17,704 nucleotides of DNA from an uncultured Propionibacteriaceae bacterium (GCA_937988865.1 CALKHV010000042.1:1-17704); one strand, 5' to 3'. Positions 6,187 to 14,134 are shown, counted from the first letter of the stretch. A program made the numbers and translations. Notes: a model not told the origin generated them from the letters alone.

Positions 6187-8640
6187 ATGGTCAGGGGCGA
6201 GATTGTCGAAGACGATTTCAGCGAGCGCATCATCGATGTGGACGTCTCGTCCGAGATGGAGACCAGTTTTCTCGAGTACGCCTATTCGGTGATCTACTCG
6301 CGCGCCCTGCCAGATGCCCGGGACGGGCTGAAACCGGTGCAGCGCCGCATCCTCTACTCGATGGACGAGATGGGCATCCGGCCCGACAAGTCGCACGTCA
6401 AGTGCGCGCGCGTCGTCGGCGAGGTCATGGGCAAGCTCCATCCCCACGGTGACACGGCCATCTACGACGCACTCGTGCGCACCGCGCAGTCGTGGTCGAT
6501 GCGCCTCCCCCTCGTCGACGGGCACGGCAACTTCGGCTCCCTGGACGCCGGGCCCGCCGCCATGCGCTACACCGAGTGCCGCATGGCTCCCCCGGCCCTC
6601 GCCCTCACCCAGGGGCTCGACGAGGACACCGTCGACTTCAAGGCCAACTACGACGGCAAGGAGGTCGAACCCACCGTCCTTCCCGCGGCGTTCCCCAACC
6701 TTCTCGTCAACGGAGCGACCGGCATCGCCGTCGGCATGGCAACGAACATCGCGCCCCACAATCTGGTCGAGGTCGTGCAGGGGCTCCGGCACCTGCTTGC
6801 CCACCCGGACGCCGACACCGAGACATTGATGCGCTTCATCCCCGGGCCCGACCTGCCGACCGGCGGCAAGATCATCGGGCTGGACGGCATTCGGGACGCG
6901 TACCAGACAGGACGCGGGGTCTTCCGCATCCGTGCGACCGCCCGCATCGAGCAGGTGAGCCCCCGGCGGCGCGGCATCGTCGTCACCGAACTGCCGTACA
7001 TGGTGGGCCCCGAGCGCATCATCGAGCAGATCAAGACGCTCGTGCAGAACAAGCGACTGCTCGGGATCGCCGACGTCAAGGACCTGACCGACCTCACCCA
7101 CGGGACGCGTCTCGTCATCGAGGTGAAGAACGGCATCAACCCGGACGCCCTGCTGGAGCAGCTGTACAAGCTGACCAAGCTCGAGGACTCGTTCGGTATC
7201 AACGCCGTCGCCCTGGTCGACGGCCAACCCCGGACGTTGTCACTCAAGTCGATGATGCAGGTGTACCTCGACCATCGCATCGAGGTGGTGTTGAGGCGGA
7301 CCAGGTACCAGCACCGGAAGGCCACCGAGCGCCTTCACATCGTCGAGGGGCGCCTCATCGCGATCGTCGACATCGACGACGTCATAGCCATCATCCGCAG
7401 TTCTGACGATGCCGCCGAGGCACGGACGCGCCTGATGGAGGCCTTCGAGCTCACCGAGGTGCAGGCGAACGACATTCTCGACATTCCCCTGCGGCGGCTG
7501 ACGCGATTCAGCGTCATCGAACTCGAGAAGGAACGCGACGAACTGCTCGAACGCCTTCGTGGCCTCAGCGAGATCATCGACAACCGCGACGTCCTCCTGC
7601 GCCTCGTGGGTGACGAACTCGCCGACGTGGCCCGCAAGTACGGGACCCCGCGACGCACGGTGCTGTTGGCCTCCTCGGGAGCCGTGGCAACGGCAACGGC
7701 CGCCCCGTTGGAGGTGCCTGATGCGCCGTGCTGGGTGCTGCTGTCGTCCGCGGGGCTGCTCGCACGCATCGACACCACCGACGACCTGCCCTCCGGCGGG
7801 CCCCGTGCCCAGCATGATGTGGTGACCAGCGCCGTGAGGGTGACGGCGCACGCGGAGTTCGGCGTCCTCACGAGTCTCGGGCGCCTGGTCAAGGGACGCG
7901 CGATCGACCTGCCGACGGTGCCACTCACCGCCAACGCGCCCAACCTCCAGGGCGGGTCGCGTGCCAACGAGCTGTTCACCTTCGACGCCGGCGAGCTCCC
8001 CCTCGCCTTGACGGCACTCGCGACGGACGGTCCCGGACTGGCGCTCGGCACCGCACAGGGCGTGGTCAAGCGCGTGAACCCCGAGGTCATCACCAAGGAC
8101 TCGTGGGAGGTCATCCGTCTCGATGACGGCGACCGCGTCGTCGGTGCCGTCGACCTCACGACCGACGACGTCGACCTGGTCTTCGTCTCGAGTGACGCGC
8201 AACTGCTGCACTTCCCGGCGGCGTCCGTGCGTCCCCAGGGACGCTCCGGCGGTGGCATTGCGGGCATCAAGCTCGCTCCCGGCGCGCAGGTGGTCTGGTT
8301 CGGCGTGACACGTGCGTCCGATGCGGTCGTGGTGACAGTCTCGGGGTCGTCGGCTGCCCTTCCGGGGACGGAGGCCGGCAGCGTGAAGGCGACGTCGTTC
8401 GACGAGTATCCGGGGAAGGGACGTGCCACCGGCGGCGTCCGGTGTCACCGCTTCCTCAAGGGCGAGGACGCACTCCTCCTGGCGTGGGTGGGTCCGCGTC
8501 CGGCCGTGGCTGCCGCAGCGTCCGGGTCGGCGGTCGACCTTCCTCCTGCAACGGGCCGGCGGGACGGCTCGGGAACTCCTTCACCCCAGCCCATCGCTGC
8601 CGTTGCTTCCCGTGTGATCAGCCTGGGCGTCACCGCGTAG
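6187..8640 (+). CDS. parC: DNA topoisomerase IV subunit A (ParC)
   Basis: This is the breakage-reunion subunit of a type IIA topoisomerase, 817 residues. The winged-helix core (about 25-500) has the catalytic Tyr128 in AAMRYTECRMAP and the quinolone region HPHGDTAIYDA, with Thr90 and Asp94 at the places of E. coli GyrA Ser83 and Asp87. A C-terminal beta-pinwheel-like part follows (about 510-760), then a Pro/Gly/Ala tail. A canonical GyrA box (QRRGGKG) is absent; the nearest segment is QGRSGGG (684-690). That, with the GyrB-type partner encoded nearby, supports topoisomerase IV, which decatenates daughter chromosomes, over gyrase. ATG 6187 has GGGAAGG six bases upstream and matches the expected N-terminus. 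A separate gyrA elsewhere in the genome is expected but not visible here. Confidence 0.92.
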   Translation: MVRGEIVEDDFSERIIDVDVSSEMETSFLEYAYSVIYSRALPDARDGLKPVQRRILYSMDEMGIRPDKSHVKCARVVGEVMGKLHPHGDTAIYDALVRTAQSWSMRLPLVDGHGNFGSLDAGPAAMRYTECRMAPPALALTQGLDEDTVDFKANYDGKEVEPTVLPAAFPNLLVNGATGIAVGMATNIAPHNLVEVVQGLRHLLAHPDADTETLMRFIPGPDLPTGGKIIGLDGIRDAYQTGRGVFRIRATARIEQVSPRRRGIVVTELPYMVGPERIIEQIKTLVQNKRLLGIADVKDLTDLTHGTRLVIEVKNGINPDALLEQLYKLTKLEDSFGINAVALVDGQPRTLSLKSMMQVYLDHRIEVVLRRTRYQHRKATERLHIVEGRLIAIVDIDDVIAIIRSSDDAAEARTRLMEAFELTEVQANDILDIPLRRLTRFSVIELEKERDELLERLRGLSEIIDNRDVLLRLVGDELADVARKYGTPRRTVLLASSGAVATATAAPLEVPDAPCWVLLSSAGLLARIDTTDDLPSGGPRAQHDVVTSAVRVTAHAEFGVLTSLGRLVKGRAIDLPTVPLTANAPNLQGGSRANELFTFDAGELPLALTALATDGPGLALGTAQGVVKRVNPEVITKDSWEVIRLDDGDRVVGAVDLTTDDVDLVFVSSDAQLLHFPAASVRPQGRSGGGIAGIKLAPGAQVVWFGVTRASDAVVVTVSGSSAALPGTEAGSVKATSFDEYPGKGRATGGVRCHRFLKGEDALLLAWVGPRPAVAAAASGSAVDLPPATGRRDGSGTPSPQPIAAVASRVISLGVTA

Positions 8641-8665
8641 CGCCGGAGCACCGGTCGCAGGGCAA

Positions 8666-8671
8666 TAGAGT
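8666..8671 (+). promoter_or_regulatory. -10 element for a leaderless carbonic anhydrase transcript (TAGAGT)
   Basis: TAGAGT ends six bases before ATG 8678, which puts the likely +1 at the start codon. No Shine-Dalgarno sequence is present in the 37-base gap after parC. No good -35 is seen. Confidence 0.55.
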
Positions 8672-8677
8672 GACGAC

Positions 8678-9172
8678 ATGGGCGAATTCGATGACCTCCT
8701 GACCGCCAACCGACGCTATGCCTCAACCTTCGACGAGGGCGGATTCGATGGAATCGCCCACGCCGGTGTGCTCGTGATCACCTGCATGGACTCGCGGATC
8801 GAGCCCCTCGCGATGCTCGGTCTCAAACTCGGGGACGCCAAGATCCTGCGCACCCCCGGTGGGCGCGTCACCCCGGACGCGCTGGTCGGCTGCATCCTGG
8901 GCGTCCACCTGCTGCACGTTGAACGAATCATGGTGATCCCGCACACGCGATGCGCGGTGGCGGCCGGGACGGATCGGCAGATCGCCGAGCGGATCCTCGA
9001 GTTGAGCCGGGTGGACGTCCGGGGGATGACGATCGGCGCCAACCCCGACCAAGACCTGACACTCGACTTCGACGTCCGGTTCCTCCGCGCCCATCCCCTC
9101 ATCAAGGGTCGGGCCACCGTGGGGGCCTTCATGTACGACGTGGACACCGGCCTGCTCTCGCAGGTGCACTGA
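8678..9172 (+). CDS. Beta-class carbonic anhydrase
   Basis: This 164-residue protein matches short beta-carbonic anhydrases, which interconvert CO2 and bicarbonate in the cytoplasm. The zinc ligands are visible: Cys36 in TCMDSR, then His89 and Cys92 in PHTRCAV. Asp38 and Arg40 form the usual catalytic dyad. The second motif is HTRCA, not the common HTxCG. That variant occurs, to my knowledge, in an actinobacterial subgroup, so I see no reason to call it inactive. The RTPGGRVTPDAL segment (58-69) is also conserved. ATG 8678 has no ribosome binding site but sits at the likely +1 of a TAGAGT promoter. The gene is 37 bases after parC and convergent with the MFS gene. Confidence 0.92.
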   Translation: MGEFDDLLTANRRYASTFDEGGFDGIAHAGVLVITCMDSRIEPLAMLGLKLGDAKILRTPGGRVTPDALVGCILGVHLLHVERIMVIPHTRCAVAAGTDRQIAERILELSRVDVRGMTIGANPDQDLTLDFDVRFLRAHPLIKGRATVGAFMYDVDTGLLSQVH

Positions 9173-9214
9173 ACGCATCACTGACGTTCGCCGTCCTGGC
9201 CCTGCGCCCCGGGG

Positions 9215-9237
9215 CCTGAGTGAAGTCCCGACTCAGG
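9215..9237. terminator. Hairpin between convergent genes
   Basis: CCTGAGT (9215-9221) and ACTCAGG (9231-9237) form a 7-bp perfect stem with a 9-base loop, overlapping the stop codon of the minus-strand MFS gene. A second GC-rich inverted repeat, GGCCC/GGGCC (9198-9202 and 9212-9216), lies beside it and partly competes. Either could end the plus-strand carbonic anhydrase transcript; there is no T tract. Confidence 0.45.
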
Positions 9238-10558
9238 AGAGCGTGTGCTCTCCCGGTTCCTTGACCCCGATCATCGCGATCAGCCCGGCCAGCAGGACGA
9301 CCGTGATACCCAGGATTCCCCAGTACTGGGTGTTCTCGCGTCCCGTGACGGCATGTCCCAAGGCAATGGCCAGCCCGAAGAGGGCGGGTGAGAGGAAGCT
9401 CACGACGCGTCCGGTCGTGGCGTAGAGACCGAAGATCTCGCCCGACTGTCCCTCGGGAATCAGGCGCGCAAGGAAACTGCGGGACGCCGACTGTGCAGGC
9501 CCGACAAACATCGTCATCAACATTCCGAAGACCCAGAACGCTGTGGGACCTCGGTCGTAGAAGGCGAAGATCAGGACGCCGAGCACGGTCAGCCCGGTGA
9601 GGGAGATCACGATGACCTTCTTCGGCCCGATGCGGTCGTCCAGGAGGCCGAAGGCCATCGTCGACAGGCCCGCGGCGATGTTCGCGGCCGCGCCGAAAAT
9701 GATCACGTCGCCGGCGGTGAACCCGAAGGTGCCGGCCGCGATGACGGCGCCGAAGGCGAAAACGCCGGCGAGTCCGTCACGGAACAGCGCGGACGCCATC
9801 AGGAACCACACTGTGTGGCGCGAGGTGCCCCACAGTCTCTTGATCGAGCGCCAGACCGCCCGATAAGCCTCCAGGAGGCTCCCCGCCGGGGGCTTGGCGC
9901 TCCCGGGGCGATCCCGCAGGTTGATGAACGTCGGCAGGGTGAACAGCAGCGTCCAGACGCCACAGACCAGCATCGACACGCGGATGTCGAGCGCATCGGC
10001 ATCACCCACTCCGAAGAGCCCGACCTCGGGCTGGATGAACGCGACGAAGATCAGGAGCAGCACGACGATGCCGCCCAGGTAGCCCATACCCCAACCGAAG
10101 CCCGAGACGCGGCCGACGTTGCGTCCGGTGGCCACGTCGTCGAGCGTCGCGTTGTAGTTGACCCCCGCGATCTCGGACACCACCGAACCCACGCCGAGCA
10201 GGACGAGCCCGGGCCACAGGAACGAGGGAGTCGGCTTGATGAAGAACAGGGACGCCGAGATGAGCGCGACGAGCCACGTCTGCCACCGCAGGTGGAAGAG
10301 CTTTCGACCGGAGCGGTCCGACATCTGGCCGAGAACGGGAGCGAGCGCGGCGACGAGCAGCCCTGCGATCGTCGTCGAGATCGACAGTGCCGTCGAGGTG
10401 TAGTTGGTCGAGCCGAAGCGCTCGCCCGTGATGTAGACAGCGAACACGAACGTCGTGATGACCGTGTTGAAGGGCTGGGTGCCCCAGTCCCACATGGCCC
10501 ACGAGAAGACCTGCTTCTTCGACGTCTGCGTGCTGCGGTCCAGGGCCGTGGTGGTCAC
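9233..10558 (-). CDS. MFS transporter, UMF1/Atg22-like family
   Basis: This 441-residue integral membrane protein has about 12 hydrophobic segments. Its N-terminus, SWAMWDWGTQPFNTVITTF with Asp-Trp-Gly at 24-26, is the signature of the UMF1 group of major facilitator proteins, which is related to the fungal vacuolar effluxer Atg22. An RSGRK motif in the loop after the second membrane segment fits the MFS loop 2-3 signature. The substrate in bacteria is unknown; Atg22 exports amino acids, but that cannot be transferred safely. GTG 10558 has no ribosome binding site and lies six bases after TAGATT, so it is probably leaderless. It lies 105 bases beyond the end of the response regulator gene on the same strand, with a hairpin between, so it is likely transcribed separately. 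Confidence 0.88.
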   Translation of the reverse strand: MTTTALDRSTQTSKKQVFSWAMWDWGTQPFNTVITTFVFAVYITGERFGSTNYTSTALSISTTIAGLLVAALAPVLGQMSDRSGRKLFHLRWQTWLVALISASLFFIKPTPSFLWPGLVLLGVGSVVSEIAGVNYNATLDDVATGRNVGRVSGFGWGMGYLGGIVVLLLIFVAFIQPEVGLFGVGDADALDIRVSMLVCGVWTLLFTLPTFINLRDRPGSAKPPAGSLLEAYRAVWRSIKRLWGTSRHTVWFLMASALFRDGLAGVFAFGAVIAAGTFGFTAGDVIIFGAAANIAAGLSTMAFGLLDDRIGPKKVIVISLTGLTVLGVLIFAFYDRGPTAFWVFGMLMTMFVGPAQSASRSFLARLIPEGQSGEIFGLYATTGRVVSFLSPALFGLAIALGHAVTGRENTQYWGILGITVVLLAGLIAMIGVKEPGEHTLS

Positions 10559-10564
10559 GCGTGA

Positions 10565-10570
10565 AATCTA
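10565..10570 (-). promoter_or_regulatory. -10 element for a leaderless MFS transcript (TAGATT)
   Basis: Read on the minus strand, TAGATT is followed by TCACGC and then the GTG start at 10558, so the predicted +1 is the start codon. No Shine-Dalgarno sequence is present. The -35 is not recognisable. Confidence 0.6.
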
Positions 10571-10597
10571 GCCCACCAGAAGCGCCTGACCAGCGAG

Positions 10598-10613
10598 CCT
10601 CGCGGACGCGAGG
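10598..10613 (-). terminator. Hairpin after the response regulator gene
   Basis: CCTCGC (10598-10603) and GCGAGG (10608-10613) form a 6-bp stem with a 4-base loop, about 50 bases after the response regulator stop on the minus strand and upstream of the MFS promoter. It is short and has no T tract, so only moderate weight is given. Confidence 0.4.
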
Positions 10614-10663
10614 GGTTGTTCGGCAGGCTCGTCGGTGCGTCGTTGGTGTCGCACTCCTGGCGG

Positions 10664-11317
10664 TCACGCCTCGATGAGGCCGGCGCGGATGGCGTAGCGC
10701 ACCAGTTGCGTGCGGTCGCTCAGCCCAAGCTTGTCGAGCACGTTGGCGCGGTGCCGTTCCACCGTCTTGACGGCGATCGACAGCAGGTCGGCGATCTCGC
10801 GTGTGGTGTGCCCCTCGGCCACGAGCTTCACCACCTCGTCCTCCCGGGGCGTGAGGACCGCCTCGGGCAGTCGCTCACCGCGACGAAGGCGCTCCAGATA
10901 GTCACGGACCAGGGTGTTGACCGCATTCGGACAGACGAAGGCTCCCCCTCGCACGACAGCCCGGCAGGCGTCCACGAGGTCGTCGTCGGCGCTCGCCTTG
11001 AGGACGTAACCACTCGCGCCCGCCCTGAGCGCCTCGAAGAAGTACTGCTCGTTGTCGTGCATCGACAGCAGCAGCACCGCGACACCCGGATGGTCCCGTG
11101 CGATCTCCCTGGCCGCCTGGAGGCCGGTCATGCGGGGCATCGAGATGTCGAGGATCGCGAGGTCGACCTGGTTCGTCCGCAGGGCCGCGAGTGCTTCTGC
11201 GCCGTCCGACGCTTCGGCGACAACCGTGAGATCGGGCTCGGACTCGAGAACGACCCTGACCCCTCGACGCACGAGGGGATGGTCATCGGCGAGGAGGATG
11301 CGCGTCCGGTCAGCCAT
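10664..11317 (-). CDS. NarL/FixJ family response regulator
   Basis: This 217-residue DNA-binding regulator is the partner of the sensor kinase encoded just upstream. The receiver domain (about 5-120) has the acidic pair Asp11/Asp12, phospho-acceptor Asp57 (AILDISMPRMTG), switch residue Ser85 and Lys107. The LuxR-type helix-turn-helix (about 155-212) shows LTPREDEVVKLVAEGHTTRE and the VKTVERHRANVLDKLGL recognition region. ATG 11317 overlaps the sensor stop by 8 bases (ATGGCTGA) and has GGAGG nine bases upstream. An ATG nine bases earlier (11326) abuts the GGAGG and is less likely. Target genes are not evident; the adjacent MFS transporter and the divergent antiporter are natural candidates, but no shared operator was found. 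Confidence 0.93.
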   Translation of the reverse strand: MADRTRILLADDHPLVRRGVRVVLESEPDLTVVAEASDGAEALAALRTNQVDLAILDISMPRMTGLQAAREIARDHPGVAVLLLSMHDNEQYFFEALRAGASGYVLKASADDDLVDACRAVVRGGAFVCPNAVNTLVRDYLERLRRGERLPEAVLTPREDEVVKLVAEGHTTREIADLLSIAVKTVERHRANVLDKLGLSDRTQLVRYAIRAGLIEA

Positions 11318-12278
11318 GCCGGGCATCCTCCCCGACCGGGACCAGGAGCGTCAGCACGGTGCCAGGAGCCCCGCGTGCCACCACGAGATCGCCTCCCACA
11401 AGGAAGGCACGCTCCTTCATCCCCCGGATTCCGGTGCCCTCGACCTCCGGTGGGAAGCCGACACCGTCGTCAGCGATCCTCAGCTGGACCGACCCGCACA
11501 CCTCCCGCAGCGACAACGTGACGTTCCGGGCGTCGGCATGGCGTCCGACATTGGTGAGGGCCTCCTGGGCCACGCGGTAGACGACGAGCTCACGGTCGGG
11601 TGCGAGCCGGAGCCCGCCCACCCCGTTCAGCTCCCGGCGCACGTACACCCCCGACACGGACGCAAGGTCGCTCGCCAGCGCATTGAGTGCGCCGGCCAAC
11701 CCCAGCTCGTCGAGCATTCCGGGGCGGAGCCGCTCGACGATGCGGCGCACCTCTGTCATGGTCGATCGGGTGGTGTCCTGCAGGAGGGCGAGTTCCGCGT
11801 CGTCGGGAAGCAATCGGCGGAGGGTCGCCAGACCGAGCAGGATGGCGGTCAGCCTCTGCCCGACCTCGTCATGGAGTTCTTGACCGATCCGCGTCCGCTC
11901 CGACTCCTGCGCCTCGAGCGCGCGCACGTTTCCCTCAAGGCGTTCCCTGCCGACGCGATTGAGCATCTCGGCGAAGGCCGAGGTCAGTTCCTTCACCTGT
12001 CCGCGCCCCTCCACGACCGGACGCCGGTCGTCGCCCGCGTCACCGACGTCCCGAATGAACGTCGTCAGGCGGTCGAGCGGCGCAAGTTCGGCCCGGATGA
12101 GGAGGGTGGTCGTCACTGCCAGCGCGATGAGGGCGACCCCGAGGACGACGGCCTCGGTGACCAGCAGGTCCCGCGAAATGGTCGCGGGAGACAGGGCGAG
12201 GGCCGCGATCCCGACGGCGAAGGGTGCAGCCGTCAGCAGGCTGATCCGCCAGACCAGGGGTAGTCCGCGTGGGCTCAT
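11310..12278 (-). CDS. Sensor histidine kinase (HisKA_3, NarL-partner type)
   Basis: This 322-residue membrane kinase has two hydrophobic helices (about 12-30 and 39-62) with almost no extracytoplasmic loop, so it may sense a membrane or internal signal. A HAMP-like linker (about 63-113) and a coiled segment lead to the HisKA_3 dimerisation domain with phospho-acceptor His136 in IGQELHDEVGQRL. The ATPase domain has Asn243 in EALTNVGRHA, DDGVGF (270-275) and GTGIRGMKER (281-290). All residues needed for activity are present. ATG 12278 lies six bases after TAGCCT and has no ribosome binding site, so the sensor-regulator operon probably starts as a leaderless message. It is divergent from the antiporter gene, 120 bases apart. 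Confidence 0.92.
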   Translation of the reverse strand: MSPRGLPLVWRISLLTAAPFAVGIAALALSPATISRDLLVTEAVVLGVALIALAVTTTLLIRAELAPLDRLTTFIRDVGDAGDDRRPVVEGRGQVKELTSAFAEMLNRVGRERLEGNVRALEAQESERTRIGQELHDEVGQRLTAILLGLATLRRLLPDDAELALLQDTTRSTMTEVRRIVERLRPGMLDELGLAGALNALASDLASVSGVYVRRELNGVGGLRLAPDRELVVYRVAQEALTNVGRHADARNVTLSLREVCGSVQLRIADDGVGFPPEVEGTGIRGMKERAFLVGGDLVVARGAPGTVLTLLVPVGEDARHG

Positions 12279-12284
12279 TTCTGC

Positions 12285-12290
12285 AGGCTA
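12285..12290 (-). promoter_or_regulatory. -10 element for a leaderless kinase/regulator operon (TAGCCT)
   Basis: On the minus strand TAGCCT is followed by GCAGAA and the ATG of the kinase gene at 12278, giving +1 at the start codon. The same hexamer with the same six-base gap precedes parE. The rest of the 120-base divergent region (12279-12398) holds no clear operator. Confidence 0.6.
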
Positions 12291-12398
12291 CCCGGCCGAT
12301 GGCGTGGCCTTCGGAAGATGGGTGGTGGCACGGATGGTCGGCCGCGGACCGCACGACGAGGATGGAGGGGACGCCGATCGAAGCGGAGGGAGCGACTC

Positions 12399-14099
12399 AT
12401 GAGCGGCGACCTGTACCTCGTCGTCCTGGCGGTGGCTGCGGTGCTCGTGGCCTCGGTGGCCGCCGTGCGTCTGTCCCACCGCAGTGGGCTGCCCGGCCTT
12501 CTCCTGTTCCTCCTGCTCGGTCTCGGGATCGGCGAGTCCGGCCTCGGTGTGACGTTCGACGACGCGGTCGTCGCCCAGGTCGCCGGCACGCTGCTGCTGG
12601 GGATGATCCTTCTGGAGGGCGGGTTCACGACGCGTTTCGACGACCTCCGACCCGTGCTGGGACGCTCCGCCGTCCTCGCCAGCGCAGGCGTCCTGGCGTC
12701 CGTGGCCGTGACGACCGGGCTGGTGTACCTGATGCTGGACGTCGACCTCCGCACGGCCGTCATCCTCGGAGCGGTTGCGTCATCCACCGACGCTGCCGCC
12801 ACCTTCTCGATCCTGCGACGCATTCGGATCAAGCCGCGGACGCGGGCGACGCTCGAGGCCGAGTCCGGGTTCAACGATCCACCGGTGATCATCCTGATCG
12901 CGGTCGTGACCTCGGACCTGTGGAACGAGGCGTCGGCGGCGGCCATGGTGGGCAGCGGTCTCTATCAGCTCGCCATGGGCGCCGCCGTGGGGTTCGTTGT
13001 CGCGCTCGTCGGACAGTGGTTACTGACGCACGTGGCGCTCTCGGCGTCCGGCCTCTACCCGATCGCCACCCTCGCGGTCGGGATGGTCGCCTTCGCCTCG
13101 GCTGGACTGCTGGGGGCCTCCGGCCTGCTCGCCTGCTACGTCGCCGGGCTCTGGCTGGGCAACGCGTCGCTGCCCCACCGGCGCACGACGGAGGGCTTCG
13201 CGGAATCGCTCGCCTGGCTGTCCCAGATGGGACTGTTCATCATGCTCGGCCTCCTGGCGACACCCTCGCGACTGCCGGACGCCATCCTCCCCGCCCTGGT
13301 CGTCGGCGCTGCCCTGACGTTCGTGGCGCGCCCGTTCTCGGTGGCAGTGTGCCTGACGCCCATGAGGGTCGGACTGGGTGAGCAGGCCTTCATCTCGTGG
13401 GCGGGTCTGCGTGGCGCAGTGCCCATCGTCCTGGCAACCATCCCGATGACCGCCGGGCTGCCGTCTGCGCACCGGATCTTCGACATCGTGTTCCTGCTCG
13501 TGGTGGTGTTCACCCTGATCCAGGGACCGTTGCTGCCACTGGTCAGCAGGCTGACCGGTGTGACCGACGCCGGGGCCGGTGTGCAGCTCGACTTCGAATC
13601 GGCCCCCTTCGAGCAGGCGGCGGTTTCGACGCTCACCTTCGCCGTCCCGCCGGGTTCGCGACTCGCGGGGACCCGTGTCGATGAGTTGCGGCTGCCCGTC
13701 GGCGCCATCGTGTCGATGGTGCTGCGCGAGGGGGTCGCGGTCGCGGGCGAGCCTTCCCTGCGAATCGTCGTCGGTGATCAACTGGTCATCGCGACGCACG
13801 CCGGCGTCCTCCGCGACGCCCAGCACCGGATCGCGGCCGTCCATCGTTCGGGTCGGCTGGCGCGCTGGCTCGAGCCGGATCGTCCGTCGCCCCGCCGGGG
13901 GTCTGCCCGGGCAGGCCCTCCCCGGCGCCGCCGCGATCAGTTCGTCGAGGATGGTCCTCCCGACTCGCACCGGGTCGACGATCGGGTGGTGGGCCTTGGC
14001 CTGCCACGCGTCCTTCCGACTACCCAAGGCCGCGGCCGCCGGCGTCAGTCGCTCGACCTGCTGGACCGTCGTGACGAGCCCACGAGTGTGGGCAGGTAG
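12399..14099 (+). CDS. Cation/proton antiporter, CPA1 type with C-terminal RCK_C domain; aberrant tail
   Basis: This membrane antiporter resembles NhaP2/CvrA-type K+(Na+)/H+ exchangers. About 12 or 13 hydrophobic segments cover residues 4-390, including SSTDAAA (128-134) and LEAESGFNDPP (152-162), the conserved transport-core motifs. A cytoplasmic RCK_C (TrkA_C) domain follows (about 405-470), ending GDQLVIATHA. Family members end near residue 490-500. Here the frame continues from about residue 492 to 566 as an Arg/Pro-rich tail with many codons ending in A or T, unlike the rest. The tail is antisense to a glycoside hydrolase remnant, so I infer that a deletion removed the original stop. ATG 12399 has GGAGGG eight bases upstream; the longer frame upstream lacks membrane character. 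Whether the extended protein is functional is unknown. Confidence 0.85.
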   Translation: MSGDLYLVVLAVAAVLVASVAAVRLSHRSGLPGLLLFLLLGLGIGESGLGVTFDDAVVAQVAGTLLLGMILLEGGFTTRFDDLRPVLGRSAVLASAGVLASVAVTTGLVYLMLDVDLRTAVILGAVASSTDAAATFSILRRIRIKPRTRATLEAESGFNDPPVIILIAVVTSDLWNEASAAAMVGSGLYQLAMGAAVGFVVALVGQWLLTHVALSASGLYPIATLAVGMVAFASAGLLGASGLLACYVAGLWLGNASLPHRRTTEGFAESLAWLSQMGLFIMLGLLATPSRLPDAILPALVVGAALTFVARPFSVAVCLTPMRVGLGEQAFISWAGLRGAVPIVLATIPMTAGLPSAHRIFDIVFLLVVVFTLIQGPLLPLVSRLTGVTDAGAGVQLDFESAPFEQAAVSTLTFAVPPGSRLAGTRVDELRLPVGAIVSMVLREGVAVAGEPSLRIVVGDQLVIATHAGVLRDAQHRIAAVHRSGRLARWLEPDRPSPRRGSARAGPPRRRRDQFVEDGPPDSHRVDDRVVGLGLPRVLPTTQGRGRRRQSLDLLDRRDEPTSVGR

Positions 14100-14111
14100 G
14101 GGCGCACCCTG
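13920..14111 (-). pseudogene. C-terminal remnant of a glycoside hydrolase family 4 (6-phospho-glycosidase-like) gene
   Basis: The minus strand encodes about 64 residues that read like a real protein: GAPLPAHTRGLVTTV, QQVERLTPAAAALGSRKDAW, then KAHHPIVDPVRVGRTILDEL. The pattern (LPxHxxGL, VxxxERLT, A..G.R.A....HP.V....V...LLDE) is that of the C-terminal helices of GH4 NAD-dependent 6-phospho-beta-glucosidases, as I remember them. Codons here end mostly in G or C, as in neighbouring true genes. No N-terminal NAD-binding domain exists: a TAA interrupts the frame about 14 codons upstream and then parE begins. At the other end the frame runs into the antiporter antisense with no stop. So only the tail survives, without start or stop. 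The family assignment is by eye; that it is a former coding region is firmer. Confidence 0.55.
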
Positions 14112-14134
14112 CCAGTGCGGCTTGCCTGCCCGAG

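Noticed and set aside
4929..6233. Long in-frame extension upstream of DUF5998 on the minus strand
   Set aside because: It is antisense to the App1 gene, lacks family similarity, and the DUF5998 protein has normal length from 4928.
5830..7227. Open minus-strand frame of about 465 codons opposite the App1 and parC genes
   Set aside because: It is low-complexity Gly/Asp/Arg/Val-rich sequence typical of the antisense of GC-rich genes; parC on the plus strand is certain.
7240..8448. Open minus-strand frame of about 400 codons opposite parC
   Set aside because: Antisense shadow of a clearly identified gene, with no domain, no ribosome binding site and no promoter.
11052..12263. Open plus-strand frame of about 400 codons over the kinase/regulator operon
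   Set aside because: It has no recognisable domain and lies opposite two well-identified two-component genes.
13020..13900. Minus-strand frame continuing beyond the GH4 remnant
   Set aside because: From about 13915 leftwards it reads as plain antisense of the antiporter and has no resemblance to GH4, so only 13920-14111 is kept.
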